A DNA stretch of 7,061 nt from Acetobacteraceae bacterium. Its GTDB lineage: Bacteria; Pseudomonadota; Alphaproteobacteria; Acetobacterales; Acetobacteraceae. The notes beneath the pieces were generated by a model. That model was not told the origin of the DNA. It ran no database searches and was given only the letters and a program-made list of their open reading frames with translations. The translations under genes were made by a program, and so were the position numbers. Below, in pieces: positions 1 through 5,129 of this stretch (within the stretch, counting starts at the first letter, position 1; each line of letters starts with the position of its first letter). Location: assembly GCA_003133265.1 (NCBI GenBank), contig PKWQ01000234.1:1-7061 (forward strand), written 5' to 3'.

Positions 1-531
1 GCCGCCCCGGCCCCACCCGCCAACTGGCCTCTGGCCAGGGGCCTGGGCGGATTCTGGGGCGACGGGCTGCTCGGCGGAACGGCCGCGCTGCTGCGCTTCG
101 CCCGCCTGGCCGATCAGGCGGCGCTGAGCGAGACGCCGGGCACCGGCACCGTGCGCGACCGGCTGTTCGACCTGCTGATGCACCGGATCGACGTGTTGCA
201 GGCGCATCGCGCCGGCGTGCTGGCGCTGCTCGCCGGCCTGCCCGCCGATCCCGCCGCCGCCCTGGCGCTGCTGGTGGCCACGCGGCGCGCCATGCGCTGG
301 ATGCTGGACGCCGCCGGGGTGTCCACCGCCGGCCCGATCGGGGAATTGCGGCTGCGCGGCCTGATCGCGGTATGGGCCTGGACCATCCGCGCCTGGCGCA
401 ACGACCACAGCACCGATCTCTCGGCGACGATGGCAGCACTCGATACCGCCCTCGCCCGCGCCGAGAGCGCGGCCGCCTGGCTGAACGGCACCCACGCCAG
501 CGCCACGCCGCCGCAACAAGCCCCCGATTAA
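1..531 (+). CDS. TetR/AcrR-like (COQ9-like) regulator, C-terminal part, truncated by window edge
   Basis: An open frame runs from base 1 to a TAA at 529-531 (176 residues visible), with no convincing start, so the gene begins outside the window. The visible part is almost all alpha-helical and rich in Ala and Leu. It contains VRDRLFDLLMHRID, a run of hydrophobic helices, a Trp-rich helix (VWAWTIRAWRND) and then STDLSATMAALDTALARAE. That ending (D-x-S-x-D-L-x-x-T-M-x-x-L-D-x-x-L) recalls the C-terminal domain of alphaproteobacterial TetR-family proteins, and the layout also resembles COQ9-type proteins. The DNA-binding helix-turn-helix that would prove a TetR regulator lies beyond the edge. 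If it is a repressor, the phasin gene 115 bases downstream and the palindrome between them are natural candidate targets (inference). Being a real gene is well supported by the long open frame and family-like sequence; the family assignment is moderate. Confidence 0.6.
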   Translation, partial: AAPAPPANWPLARGLGGFWGDGLLGGTAALLRFARLADQAALSETPGTGTVRDRLFDLLMHRIDVLQAHRAGVLALLAGLPADPAAALALLVATRRAMRWMLDAAGVSTAGPIGELRLRGLIAVWAWTIRAWRNDHSTDLSATMAALDTALARAESAAAWLNGTHASATPPQQAPD

Positions 532-552
532 GGCGCCGTCACGGTTTCTTGG

Positions 553-580
553 CGGTCAATTCATTGGCGAATTATGACCG
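553..580. promoter_or_regulatory. Imperfect palindrome upstream of the phasin gene, possible operator
   Basis: The arms CGGTCA (553-558) and TGACCG (575-580) are exact inverted repeats. The adjacent AATTC (558-562) and GAATT (569-573) continue the symmetry after a two-base bulge (TA). The element lies in the 115-base gap between the regulator-like gene and the phasin, about 67 bases before the phasin start. Its size fits a dimeric repressor site, for example for the upstream TetR-like protein, but no binding protein can be named. I saw no clear -35/-10 pair here; TTGGCG occurs at 549-554 and 564-569 without a good partner. Confidence 0.3.
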
Positions 581-646
581 TCGCGACTAATGTCGGCCTG
601 TCGCCGGGCGCACGCCCCTTGGCCCGGCTTAGCAAGGGAGCTCGCC

Positions 647-1078
647 ATGGCAGCCGATGCGAAATCGCCGTTCGATGTCGATTTCACCAAGTTCTTCGCC
701 GAGATGAAGCTGCCGGCGCTGCCCGACATGGGCGCATTGATGGCCGCGCACAAACGCAACATCGAGACCCTCACCGCCGCCAACCGCGTGGCGCTGGAAG
801 GCGCGCAGGCCTTCGCGCGCCGGCAGGCCGAGATCGTGCAGCAGAGCGTCGCCGAACTGACCGAGGCGGTGACCGCGTTGTCCACCACCGCCACGCCGCA
901 GGAAAAAGCGGCGAAGCAGGCGGAACTGCTGAAGCATTCCTACGAACGCGGGGTCGTCAATCTGCGCGAGCTCGGCGATCTCATCACCAAATCCAATGAG
1001 GAGGCCGTCGCCCTGCTGCACCGCCGCTTCACCGAAGCAATGGACGAAGTGAAGGCGCTGGCTGAGAAAAAGAAATAG
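647..1078 (+). CDS. Phasin family protein (polyhydroxyalkanoate granule-associated)
   Basis: The 143-residue protein matches the small alphaproteobacterial phasins (Phasin_2/TIGR01841 type). These amphipathic helical proteins coat intracellular polyhydroxyalkanoate granules and affect their size and number. Diagnostic stretches are an N-terminal FDVDFTKFFAEMKLPALPDM (about 9-28), the helix NIETLTAANRVALEGAQAFARRQAEI (38-63, in two parts) and the C-terminal KSNEEAVALLHRRF (115-128), ending in a lysine tail. There is no signal peptide or membrane segment, as expected for a cytosolic granule protein. The ATG at 647 is chosen because AAGGGAG (634-640) sits six bases upstream; an in-frame upstream extension to 590 lacks family similarity and such a site. 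The regulator fragment upstream is on the same strand, and the next gene converges on it from the other strand 25 bases beyond the stop. No polyhydroxyalkanoate synthase gene is in the window, so granule association rests on family similarity. Confidence 0.88.
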   Translation: MAADAKSPFDVDFTKFFAEMKLPALPDMGALMAAHKRNIETLTAANRVALEGAQAFARRQAEIVQQSVAELTEAVTALSTTATPQEKAAKQAELLKHSYERGVVNLRELGDLITKSNEEAVALLHRRFTEAMDEVKALAEKKK

Positions 1079-1101
1079 CGCCGCCTCAACTACGTCGCGG
1101 C
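1068..1101 (-). terminator. Weak candidate terminator of the kinase operon
   Basis: Just after the kinase stop on the minus strand, GCCGC (1101-1097) can pair with GCGGC (1084-1080) over a 12-base loop. It is followed by GCTATTTCTTTTT (1079-1067), which lies within the lysine codons at the end of the phasin gene. The stem is only five base pairs and the U-rich tract is interrupted, so this is a tentative call. Confidence 0.25.
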
Positions 1102-1103
1102 AA

Positions 1104-2444
1104 CTACACCGGCAGCCTGATCCGCGCCCTGAGGCCGCCGAGCGGGCTGCCCTCCAGCACGATGTCCCCGCCATGCGCGCGCACGATGTCGCGCGCGATG
1201 GTCAGGCCGAGCCCGGTGCCGCCGGCGGCACCGCTCTCGAACGGGCGGAACACGCTTTCGCGCTGCGCCACGGGGATGCCGGGTCCGTTGTCGTCCACCG
1301 TGACCTGCACCATCCGCGCGTCGGCCTGTTTCGCCGTCAGCCGCACGCGGCGGGCGTGCCGGCGCGCATTGTCCACCAGATTAGTAAGCGCGCGCCGCAT
1401 CGCGTCCGGGCGCAGCTTCAGCATCAACTCCGACGGCAGGTCCACCTCCACCCGCGCGCCGGCGCGGCGGGCACCGGCGGCGACCTCCTCCAGCAGCAGC
1501 ACCAGATCGGTCGGCACCGCCTGCTCGGAACCCTCGCCGCGGGCGAAGGCGAGATAGCCGCCGACCATCCGCTCCATCTCCTCGATGTCGGCGGTCATTT
1601 CCGCGACATCCTGCGCCATCTCCGCGCGCGCCGGCATCATCGCCAGGGCAAGCCGCATCCGGGTCAACGGCGTGCGCAGATCGTGCGACACCCCGGCCAG
1701 CATCTCCGTGCGCTGCGTCAGGAACCGGTGGATGCGCTCCTGCATACGATTGAACGCCGTCGCGGCCTGACGGACCTCGCTGGCGCCTTCCGGGCGGATC
1801 GGCCCCCGGTCGCGCCCCATGCCGAACGCCTCCGCCGCGCCGGCCAGACGGCGAATGGCGCGCACCTGGTTGCGCATGAACAGGGCGGCGATGCTGAACA
1901 CCAGCAACCCGGTGCCGACCAGCCACAGCACGAACAGATAGATCGTCGCGGTGTAGAGCCGCTTGCGCGGCGCTTCGATCTCCATCACGCCGTCGCGCAA
2001 CTGCACCTTGATCCACACCGAACGTGGGTCGGACGTCCAGTCCGTGGTGAACGGCTGATGTACCTTCTCGTGCAGCGCGGCTTCCAGATCGTCATCCATC
2101 GGGCCGAGGACGTTTGTCCGCTTGACGTTGGGCAGGATCGCCCCCGGCTGCAAATGGATGTTCAGCTCGTACTGCCTGTGCGCCACGTCCAGAATCCAGG
2201 CCTGATCCTCCGGGTCCGGAGTGCGGCGCAGCAGTTCGACCGTGGTGGCGACCTCGCCGGCCACCGCGCCGGACAGTCGGCGCGACACCACGCTCAGATG
2301 GCTGCCGTAGAAAATCTGCAACGCCACCGCGTCCAGCAGCACCAGCGGCACCAGGATGATCAGCAGGCTGCGCCCGAGCAGCGAGCGCGGCATCAGCGAC
2401 TTGATCCGCGTGCTGAGCCGGAAGCCGCCGAACCGGGCGCGCAT
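1104..2444 (-). CDS. Membrane sensor histidine kinase (EnvZ-like, partner of the PetR-like regulator)
   Basis: This 446-residue inner-membrane kinase senses an unknown signal, autophosphorylates on His and passes the phosphate to a response regulator, here almost surely the product of the gene just upstream. The order of domains is membrane helix 1 (about 26-47), a periplasmic sensor of roughly 118 residues (48-165), membrane helix 2 (166-189), HAMP (190-243), HisKA with H-box GVSHDLRTPLTRMR (phospho-acceptor His254), then the ATPase domain. The ATPase domain has N-box TNLVDNARRHA (Asn359), G1 box DDNGPGIP (384-391) and G2 box GGTGLGL (408-414). All catalytic motifs are intact. The sensor region has no recognised ligand domain. 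The ATG at 2444 lies four bases after the stop of the regulator gene, in a normal operon arrangement, with a GGGGG stretch shortly upstream. The EnvZ-like architecture is clear; the signal is not. Confidence 0.93.
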   Translation of the reverse strand: MRARFGGFRLSTRIKSLMPRSLLGRSLLIILVPLVLLDAVALQIFYGSHLSVVSRRLSGAVAGEVATTVELLRRTPDPEDQAWILDVAHRQYELNIHLQPGAILPNVKRTNVLGPMDDDLEAALHEKVHQPFTTDWTSDPRSVWIKVQLRDGVMEIEAPRKRLYTATIYLFVLWLVGTGLLVFSIAALFMRNQVRAIRRLAGAAEAFGMGRDRGPIRPEGASEVRQAATAFNRMQERIHRFLTQRTEMLAGVSHDLRTPLTRMRLALAMMPARAEMAQDVAEMTADIEEMERMVGGYLAFARGEGSEQAVPTDLVLLLEEVAAGARRAGARVEVDLPSELMLKLRPDAMRRALTNLVDNARRHARRVRLTAKQADARMVQVTVDDNGPGIPVAQRESVFRPFESGAAGGTGLGLTIARDIVRAHGGDIVLEGSPLGGLRARIRLPV

Positions 2445-2448
2445 GCCG

Positions 2449-3153
2449 TTAGCCCCCGGGCTTCAGCACATAGCCGCGCCCGCGCACCGTGTGCAGATAG
2501 CGCGGCTCGCGCGGGTCGGCCTCGATCTTGCGGCGCAGCCGCGTCACCTGCACGTCGATCGCGCGCTCGCCGGACTCGTCGGTGCCGAGTGCGGCGGCGA
2601 TCTCCTCGCGCGAGAATACCGTATTCGGCGAACCGGCGAGCAGGCTGAGCAGCGCCGCCTCGCCGCCGGTCAGATGGATGACCACCCCGTTGCGCCGCAA
2701 TTCGCCCCGCCCGGGCTCGAACTCCGCCGCTCCGAGCCTCACCGGCCCGGCCGGCTGATCGGCGGTTGGCGACACGGGCGCCGTGCGGCGCAGCATGGCG
2801 CGGATACGCAGCACCAGTTCCAGGGGCTCGAACGGCTTGCCGAGATAATCGTCGGCGCCGGCCTCGAACCCGGCGATCCGGTCCTCCGGCGCGCCGCGCG
2901 CGGTCAGCAGCAGCACCGGAAATGTCGCGCCCTGCTGCTCGCGCAGCGACCGCACCATCTCGAGCCCCGACTCGCCCGGCATCATCACGTCCAGCACCAT
3001 CAGATCGGGACTGAGAAATTCCAGCTTGCGACGCGCGTCCGTCGCGTTCTCGGCGGTGGTGACGAGGAAACCCCGCTCCGCCAGATAGCGCTGCAGCAGC
3101 GCCCGCAATCTGGCATCGTCGTCGACCACCAGAATATGCGCGTCGTCCGCCAT
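2449..3153 (-). CDS. petR: OmpR-family response regulator, PetR-like
   Basis: The 234-residue cytosolic regulator has an N-terminal receiver domain (about 5-122) and a C-terminal winged-helix DNA-binding domain (about 137-231). The receiver carries the acidic pocket Asp11/Asp12, phospho-acceptor Asp55 (VLDVMMPGESGLEM), Thr84 and Lys106 (DDYLGKPFEP), so phosphorylation should work. The DNA-binding part shows FSREEIAAALG and the recognition region AIDVQVTRLRRKIEADP, ending in the wing HTVRGRGYVLKPGG. The stretch VLDVMMPGESGL and the DDYLxKPFEPxEL pattern resemble Rhodobacter capsulatus PetR as I remember it, and a MarR-type gene directly upstream matches the petP-petR pair. The symbol rests on this recollection. 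The ATG at 3153 is preferred because GGAGAGGG lies just upstream and residues after it begin the receiver fold at once; a longer start at 3225 would run into the upstream gene. Its targets cannot be read from this window. Confidence 0.93.
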   Translation of the reverse strand: MADDAHILVVDDDARLRALLQRYLAERGFLVTTAENATDARRKLEFLSPDLMVLDVMMPGESGLEMVRSLREQQGATFPVLLLTARGAPEDRIAGFEAGADDYLGKPFEPLELVLRIRAMLRRTAPVSPTADQPAGPVRLGAAEFEPGRGELRRNGVVIHLTGGEAALLSLLAGSPNTVFSREEIAAALGTDESGERAIDVQVTRLRRKIEADPREPRYLHTVRGRGYVLKPGG

Positions 3154-3166
3154 CGCCCTCTCCGTC

Positions 3167-3775
3167 TCAGACCGGGCGGGTGCGCGGCTCGCGGCCGGCC
3201 TGTTCGGTGCGGTCCACGTAGGCACGCGCCTGCTCGTTCATGATGCCGCGCATCACCCGGCGGAACCCTTCCACCGCCGCGCCGCCGGCGTCGCGATACG
3301 CAGCACTCAGCCGCTCCCGCTGGCGCTCGAACAGCCGCCGTTCCAGCGCCTGACCCGACGGCGTCAGGGTCAGCAGCCGCTGGCGCCGGTCCACCGGCCC
3401 GGGCGTCTGGGCCACGTAGCCCTGCTCCATCAGCACGCTCAGCACGCGCGCGAGACTCTGCTTGGTGATGCCCAGGATGGTCAGCAGGTCAGAGACGGTG
3501 ATGCCCGGATTGCGGCCGAGGAAGTGCAGTGCCCGGTGATGCGCGCGGCCCAGGCCGAGCTCGTCCAGGATCACATCGGCCGCGTTGGTGAAATCGCGGT
3601 AGGCGAAGAACAGCAGATCCTGCGCCAGCCGGATCTCTTCCTCGCGCAGGAACAGCAGATTGGTGCCGGCTGGCGCGGCACCTTTGGGGTCGAGCAGGCC
3701 CGCACCCGTCCGGGGCGCGGCGACATTAGCGCCGCGCGATACAGGACCAGGCGCGCCGCCCTTCAGATCGGGCAT
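3167..3775 (-). CDS. petP: MarR-family transcriptional regulator, PetP-like
   Basis: A winged helix-turn-helix regulator of 202 residues (205 if it starts at the ATG at 3784). Using 3784 numbering, about 45 N-terminal residues are Pro/Gly/Ala-rich and probably disordered. A helical dimerisation segment follows (REEEIRLAQDLLFFAYRDFT), then the DNA-binding core: GITVSDLLTILGITKQSLARVL (94-115, in two parts) as helix-turn-helix, and QTPGPVDRRQRLLTLTPSG (126-144) as wing with the typical D-R-R-x-R-x-x-x-L-T. MarR proteins bind palindromes as dimers and often repress their own divergent promoters. Here the gene leads the regulator-kinase operon, with 13 bases to the next gene, and is divergent from ilvE. 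I chose 3775 because GGAGA (3789-3785) touches the ATG at 3784 but is a workable nine bases from the ATG at 3775. The symbol comes from the pairing with a PetR-like gene. Confidence 0.88.
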   Translation of the reverse strand: MPDLKGGAPGPVSRGANVAAPRTGAGLLDPKGAAPAGTNLLFLREEEIRLAQDLLFFAYRDFTNAADVILDELGLGRAHHRALHFLGRNPGITVSDLLTILGITKQSLARVLSVLMEQGYVAQTPGPVDRRQRLLTLTPSGQALERRLFERQRERLSAAYRDAGGAAVEGFRRVMRGIMNEQARAYVDRTEQAGREPRTRPV

Positions 3776-3799
3776 ATCAGGCATTCTCCGGACTTAGGG

Positions 3800-3825
3800 C
3801 AGGTTTGTTGACATAGTTTGACCTG
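3800..3825. promoter_or_regulatory. Inverted repeat CAGGT-N16-ACCTG across the divergent promoters
   Basis: CAGGT at 3800-3804 and ACCTG at 3821-3825 are exact inverted arms separated by 16 bases. Only the outer arms are symmetric. The element covers the ilvE -35 box and the expected start region of the MarR-operon transcript, where an autorepressor of the MarR family could act. Five-base arms this far apart can arise by chance, so this is a candidate only. Confidence 0.3.
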
Positions 3826-3834
3826 CATTATACG
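3808..3834 (+). promoter_or_regulatory. Probable ilvE promoter
   Basis: An exact TTGACA at 3808-3813 is followed after 15 bases by TATACG (3829-3834, four of six consensus bases). The spacing is shorter than the ideal 17. A start near 3841 would give a leader of about 35 bases before the ilvE ATG. It lies in the short AT-richer gap between two divergent genes, where a promoter is expected. Confidence 0.5.
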
Positions 3835-3855
3835 TCTTGGCCTCTCAGAGCAACA
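3827..3855 (-). promoter_or_regulatory. Probable promoter of the MarR-regulator-kinase operon
   Basis: Read on the minus strand, 3832-3827 is an exact TATAAT. The -35 side is weak: TTGCTC (3853-3848) sits 15 bases upstream with only TTG matching. The -10 box overlaps the -10 region of the ilvE promoter on the other strand, so the two promoters probably compete or are controlled together. Confidence 0.45.
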
Positions 3856-3875
3856 TTCTTACAAGGAACGTCTCC

Positions 3876-4775
3876 ATGACGCTTGTTCCTTTCGATGACC
3901 GCGACGGCACGATCTGGTGGGATGGTGCCCTGGTCCCCTGGCGCGATGCCAAGCTGCATGTTCTGTCGCATGGGCTGCATTATGCCAGCGCCGTGTTCGA
4001 AGGCGAACGGGCGTACAACGGAAATATTTTCCGGCTGCGCGATCATACCAACCGCCTGATCAATTCCGGACGCATCCTCGGTTTCGAGATCCCGTTCTCC
4101 GCGGACCAGATCGACGCGGCGTGCAAGCAGACGCTGGCCGCCAACGGACTGACCGACGCCTATGTCCGCCCGATCGCCTGGCGCGGCACGGAACAGCTGG
4201 CGGTCTCGGCGCAACTCACCAAGATCCATCTGGCGATCGCCGTGTGGCCCTGGCCGAGCTATTTCGGCGCCGAGCGGATGAAAGGCATCCGCCTCGGCAT
4301 GGCCGAGTGGCAGCGCCCCAGCCCGAAGACCGCGCCGACCGCATCCAAGGCCGCGGGCCTGTACATGATCGGCACGATGTCCAAGCACAAGGCCGAGGCC
4401 GAGGGGTTCGACGACGCGCTGATGCTGGACTATCGGGGACAGGTGGCGGAATCGACCGGCGCCAACATCTTCCTGGTGCGCGACGGCGCGTTGCATACCC
4501 CGACGCCGGACTGCTTCCTGGACGGCATCACGCGACGCACGGTGATGAGCCTCGCCAAACACCGCCAGATGCCGGTGGTCGAGCGGCCGATCATGGCCGA
4601 GGAACTGTCGAGCTTCTCCGAGGTGTTCCTGGCCGGCACCGCCGCCGAGGTGACGCCGGTCCGCCAGATCGGCGCGTTCAGCTACACGCCGGGCCAGATC
4701 AGCCACACGCTGGCGCGGGATTACGAGGTGCTGGTGCAGAAATCGCCGGCGGAGGTGGCCATAATCGTCGCATGA
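3876..4775 (+). CDS. ilvE: Branched-chain amino acid aminotransferase (class IV, PLP-dependent)
   Basis: The 299-residue cytosolic enzyme transfers the amino group between glutamate and the 2-oxo acids of leucine, isoleucine and valine, the last step of their synthesis and first of their breakdown. Fold type IV features are clear: the N-terminal substrate and dimer region LSHGLHYASAVFEGERAY (30-47), YVRPIAWRG (96-104), the PLP lysine in APTASKAAGLYMIG (Lys158; Escherichia coli IlvE uses the equivalent lysine), EAEGFDDALMLD (174-185), the VAESTGANIF signature (Glu192) and FLAGTAAEVTPV (251-262) for phosphate binding. Length is close to the usual 300-310 residues. The ATG at 3876 has AAGGAA (3863-3868) seven bases upstream, and family similarity starts right after it; an in-frame TTG at 3837 lies in the promoter. 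It is transcribed alone, divergent from the MarR operon, and ends in a strong terminator. D-amino-acid transaminase or aminodeoxychorismate lyase are less likely given the EGERAY and AESTGANIF patterns. Confidence 0.93.
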   Translation: MTLVPFDDRDGTIWWDGALVPWRDAKLHVLSHGLHYASAVFEGERAYNGNIFRLRDHTNRLINSGRILGFEIPFSADQIDAACKQTLAANGLTDAYVRPIAWRGTEQLAVSAQLTKIHLAIAVWPWPSYFGAERMKGIRLGMAEWQRPSPKTAPTASKAAGLYMIGTMSKHKAEAEGFDDALMLDYRGQVAESTGANIFLVRDGALHTPTPDCFLDGITRRTVMSLAKHRQMPVVERPIMAEELSSFSEVFLAGTAAEVTPVRQIGAFSYTPGQISHTLARDYEVLVQKSPAEVAIIVA

Positions 4776-4800
4776 AGCCGGCATCGGCTTGAAATCAAAC

Positions 4801-4830
4801 AACGGGGTCGTGTTCGCACGATCCCGTTTT
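4801..4830 (+). terminator. Intrinsic terminator of ilvE, TTCG tetraloop
   Basis: AACGGGGTCGTG (4801-4812) pairs with CACGATCCCGTT (4817-4828) along twelve positions with a single G-T wobble. They are closed by the very stable loop TTCG and followed by TTTTG, counting the last stem bases. It starts 25 bases after the ilvE stop. On the minus strand the hairpin is followed by GTTTGATTTC, so it may also stop leftward transcripts coming from moaE. Confidence 0.88.
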
Positions 4831-4850
4831 GCTGTGATCTACGTCACAGC
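4831..4850. promoter_or_regulatory. CRP-class binding site (TGTGA-N6-TCACA)
   Basis: TGTGA (4833-4837) and TCACA (4844-4848) are exact CRP half-sites six bases apart, and flanking GC on both sides extends the perfect arms to seven bases. This is the textbook spacing and sequence for a CRP-type regulator; FNR-type sites (TTGAT-N4-ATCAA) differ. The centre (4840.5) lies about 85 bases before the next start codon. If it acts at -41.5, transcription would begin near 4882, and TTGTAT (4868-4873) could serve as a poor -10 box. It cannot be a terminator because no T run follows. Confidence 0.6.
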
Positions 4851-4877
4851 ACCGGTGGCGCCCAGCCTTGTATGGCG

Positions 4878-4915
4878 CCTTCCGGGCGGATGGTCCGCCG
4901 CACCAGCCGGAAAGG
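4878..4915 (+). promoter_or_regulatory. Leader stem-loop that would cover the ribosome binding site
   Basis: CCTTCCGG (4878-4885) is complementary to CCGGAAAGG (4907-4915) with one bulged A. Directly inside, GCGGA (4886-4890) and TCCGC (4894-4898) form a five-pair hairpin with a TGG loop. The right outer arm contains most of the AAAGGA (4911-4916) that serves the small gene at 4926. Pairing therefore would reduce translation unless the structure is opened. The pairing is seen in the sequence; a regulatory role is inferred. Confidence 0.4.
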
Positions 4916-4925
4916 AACCAGCCTC

Positions 4926-5129
4926 ATGCGCGCGACTCTCTTCGCCGACCGTCCCCTGACCCGGTCCACCACCCTCGGCCCGCTCGAACGCCGCGCGGTC
5001 CGTCGGGCCCTGGCCGCCGCCATCCTCTACATGCTCTGCCTGTTCGGCGCGGTCATGATCGCGCATGCCCTGTTCGACGCCACGCCGCAGAGCGCGCGCG
5101 ACGCGGTGGAAGCCGCGTTCATCCTGTAG
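4926..5129 (+). CDS. Small single-pass membrane protein, function unknown
   Basis: A 67-residue protein I do not recognise. A basic, polar N-terminus (LERRAVRRA, 20-28) is followed by one strongly hydrophobic helix (about 29-48, AAAILYMLCLFGAVMIAHAL) and a short tail ending DAVEAAFIL. The positive residues before the helix predict the N-terminus in the cytosol. The ATG at 4926 is supported by AGGA (4913-4916) nine bases upstream; an ATG at 4872 would add 18 residues but has no binding site and would lie inside the leader structure. The gene stands alone between the ilvE terminator and the convergent moaE gene, whose last 11 bases overlap its end. A CRP-class site and an occluding stem-loop upstream suggest tight regulation. 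A normal ribosome site, hydrophobic helix and dedicated control region support a real gene, but no homologue is known to me. Confidence 0.6.
   Translation: MRATLFADRPLTRSTTLGPLERRAVRRALAAAILYMLCLFGAVMIAHALFDATPQSARDAVEAAFIL

Noticed and set aside
1054..1082. GGCGCT and AGCGCC inverted repeat at the end of the phasin gene, as a phasin terminator.
   Set aside because: The loop would be 17 bases and no T run follows on the plus strand.
1173..2648. A 491-codon open frame on the plus strand, opposite the kinase and regulator genes.
   Set aside because: Its translation is rich in Arg, His, Gln and Pro with no domain, and the opposite strand holds intact kinase and regulator motifs. It is a by-product of GC-rich codon bias.
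2356..3243. A 295-codon plus-strand frame across the response regulator gene.
   Set aside because: It has low-complexity Arg/His/Gln composition and no ribosome site, and lies antisense to a complete receiver and winged-helix protein.
3917..4792. A 291-codon frame shifted relative to ilvE on the same strand.
   Set aside because: Arg-rich translation without family features; the ilvE frame carries all PLP-enzyme motifs without a frameshift.
3828..4802. A 324-codon minus-strand frame opposite ilvE.
   Set aside because: It covers the promoter and all of a well-conserved aminotransferase on the other strand, with no recognisable motif of its own.
4831..4850. The GCTGTGA/TCACAGC palindrome as a second ilvE terminator.
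   Set aside because: A strong terminator directly precedes it, and no T tract follows; the sequence fits a CRP-class site exactly.
4872..4925. An 18-residue N-terminal extension of the small membrane protein from the ATG at 4872.
   Set aside because: No ribosome site precedes it, the region forms the leader stem-loop, and the ATG at 4926 has a well-spaced AGGA.
4831..4925. A molybdenum cofactor riboswitch, given nearby moa genes.
   Set aside because: The moa genes are on the opposite strand and converge on this region, and the short nested hairpin lacks the complex fold of that riboswitch class.
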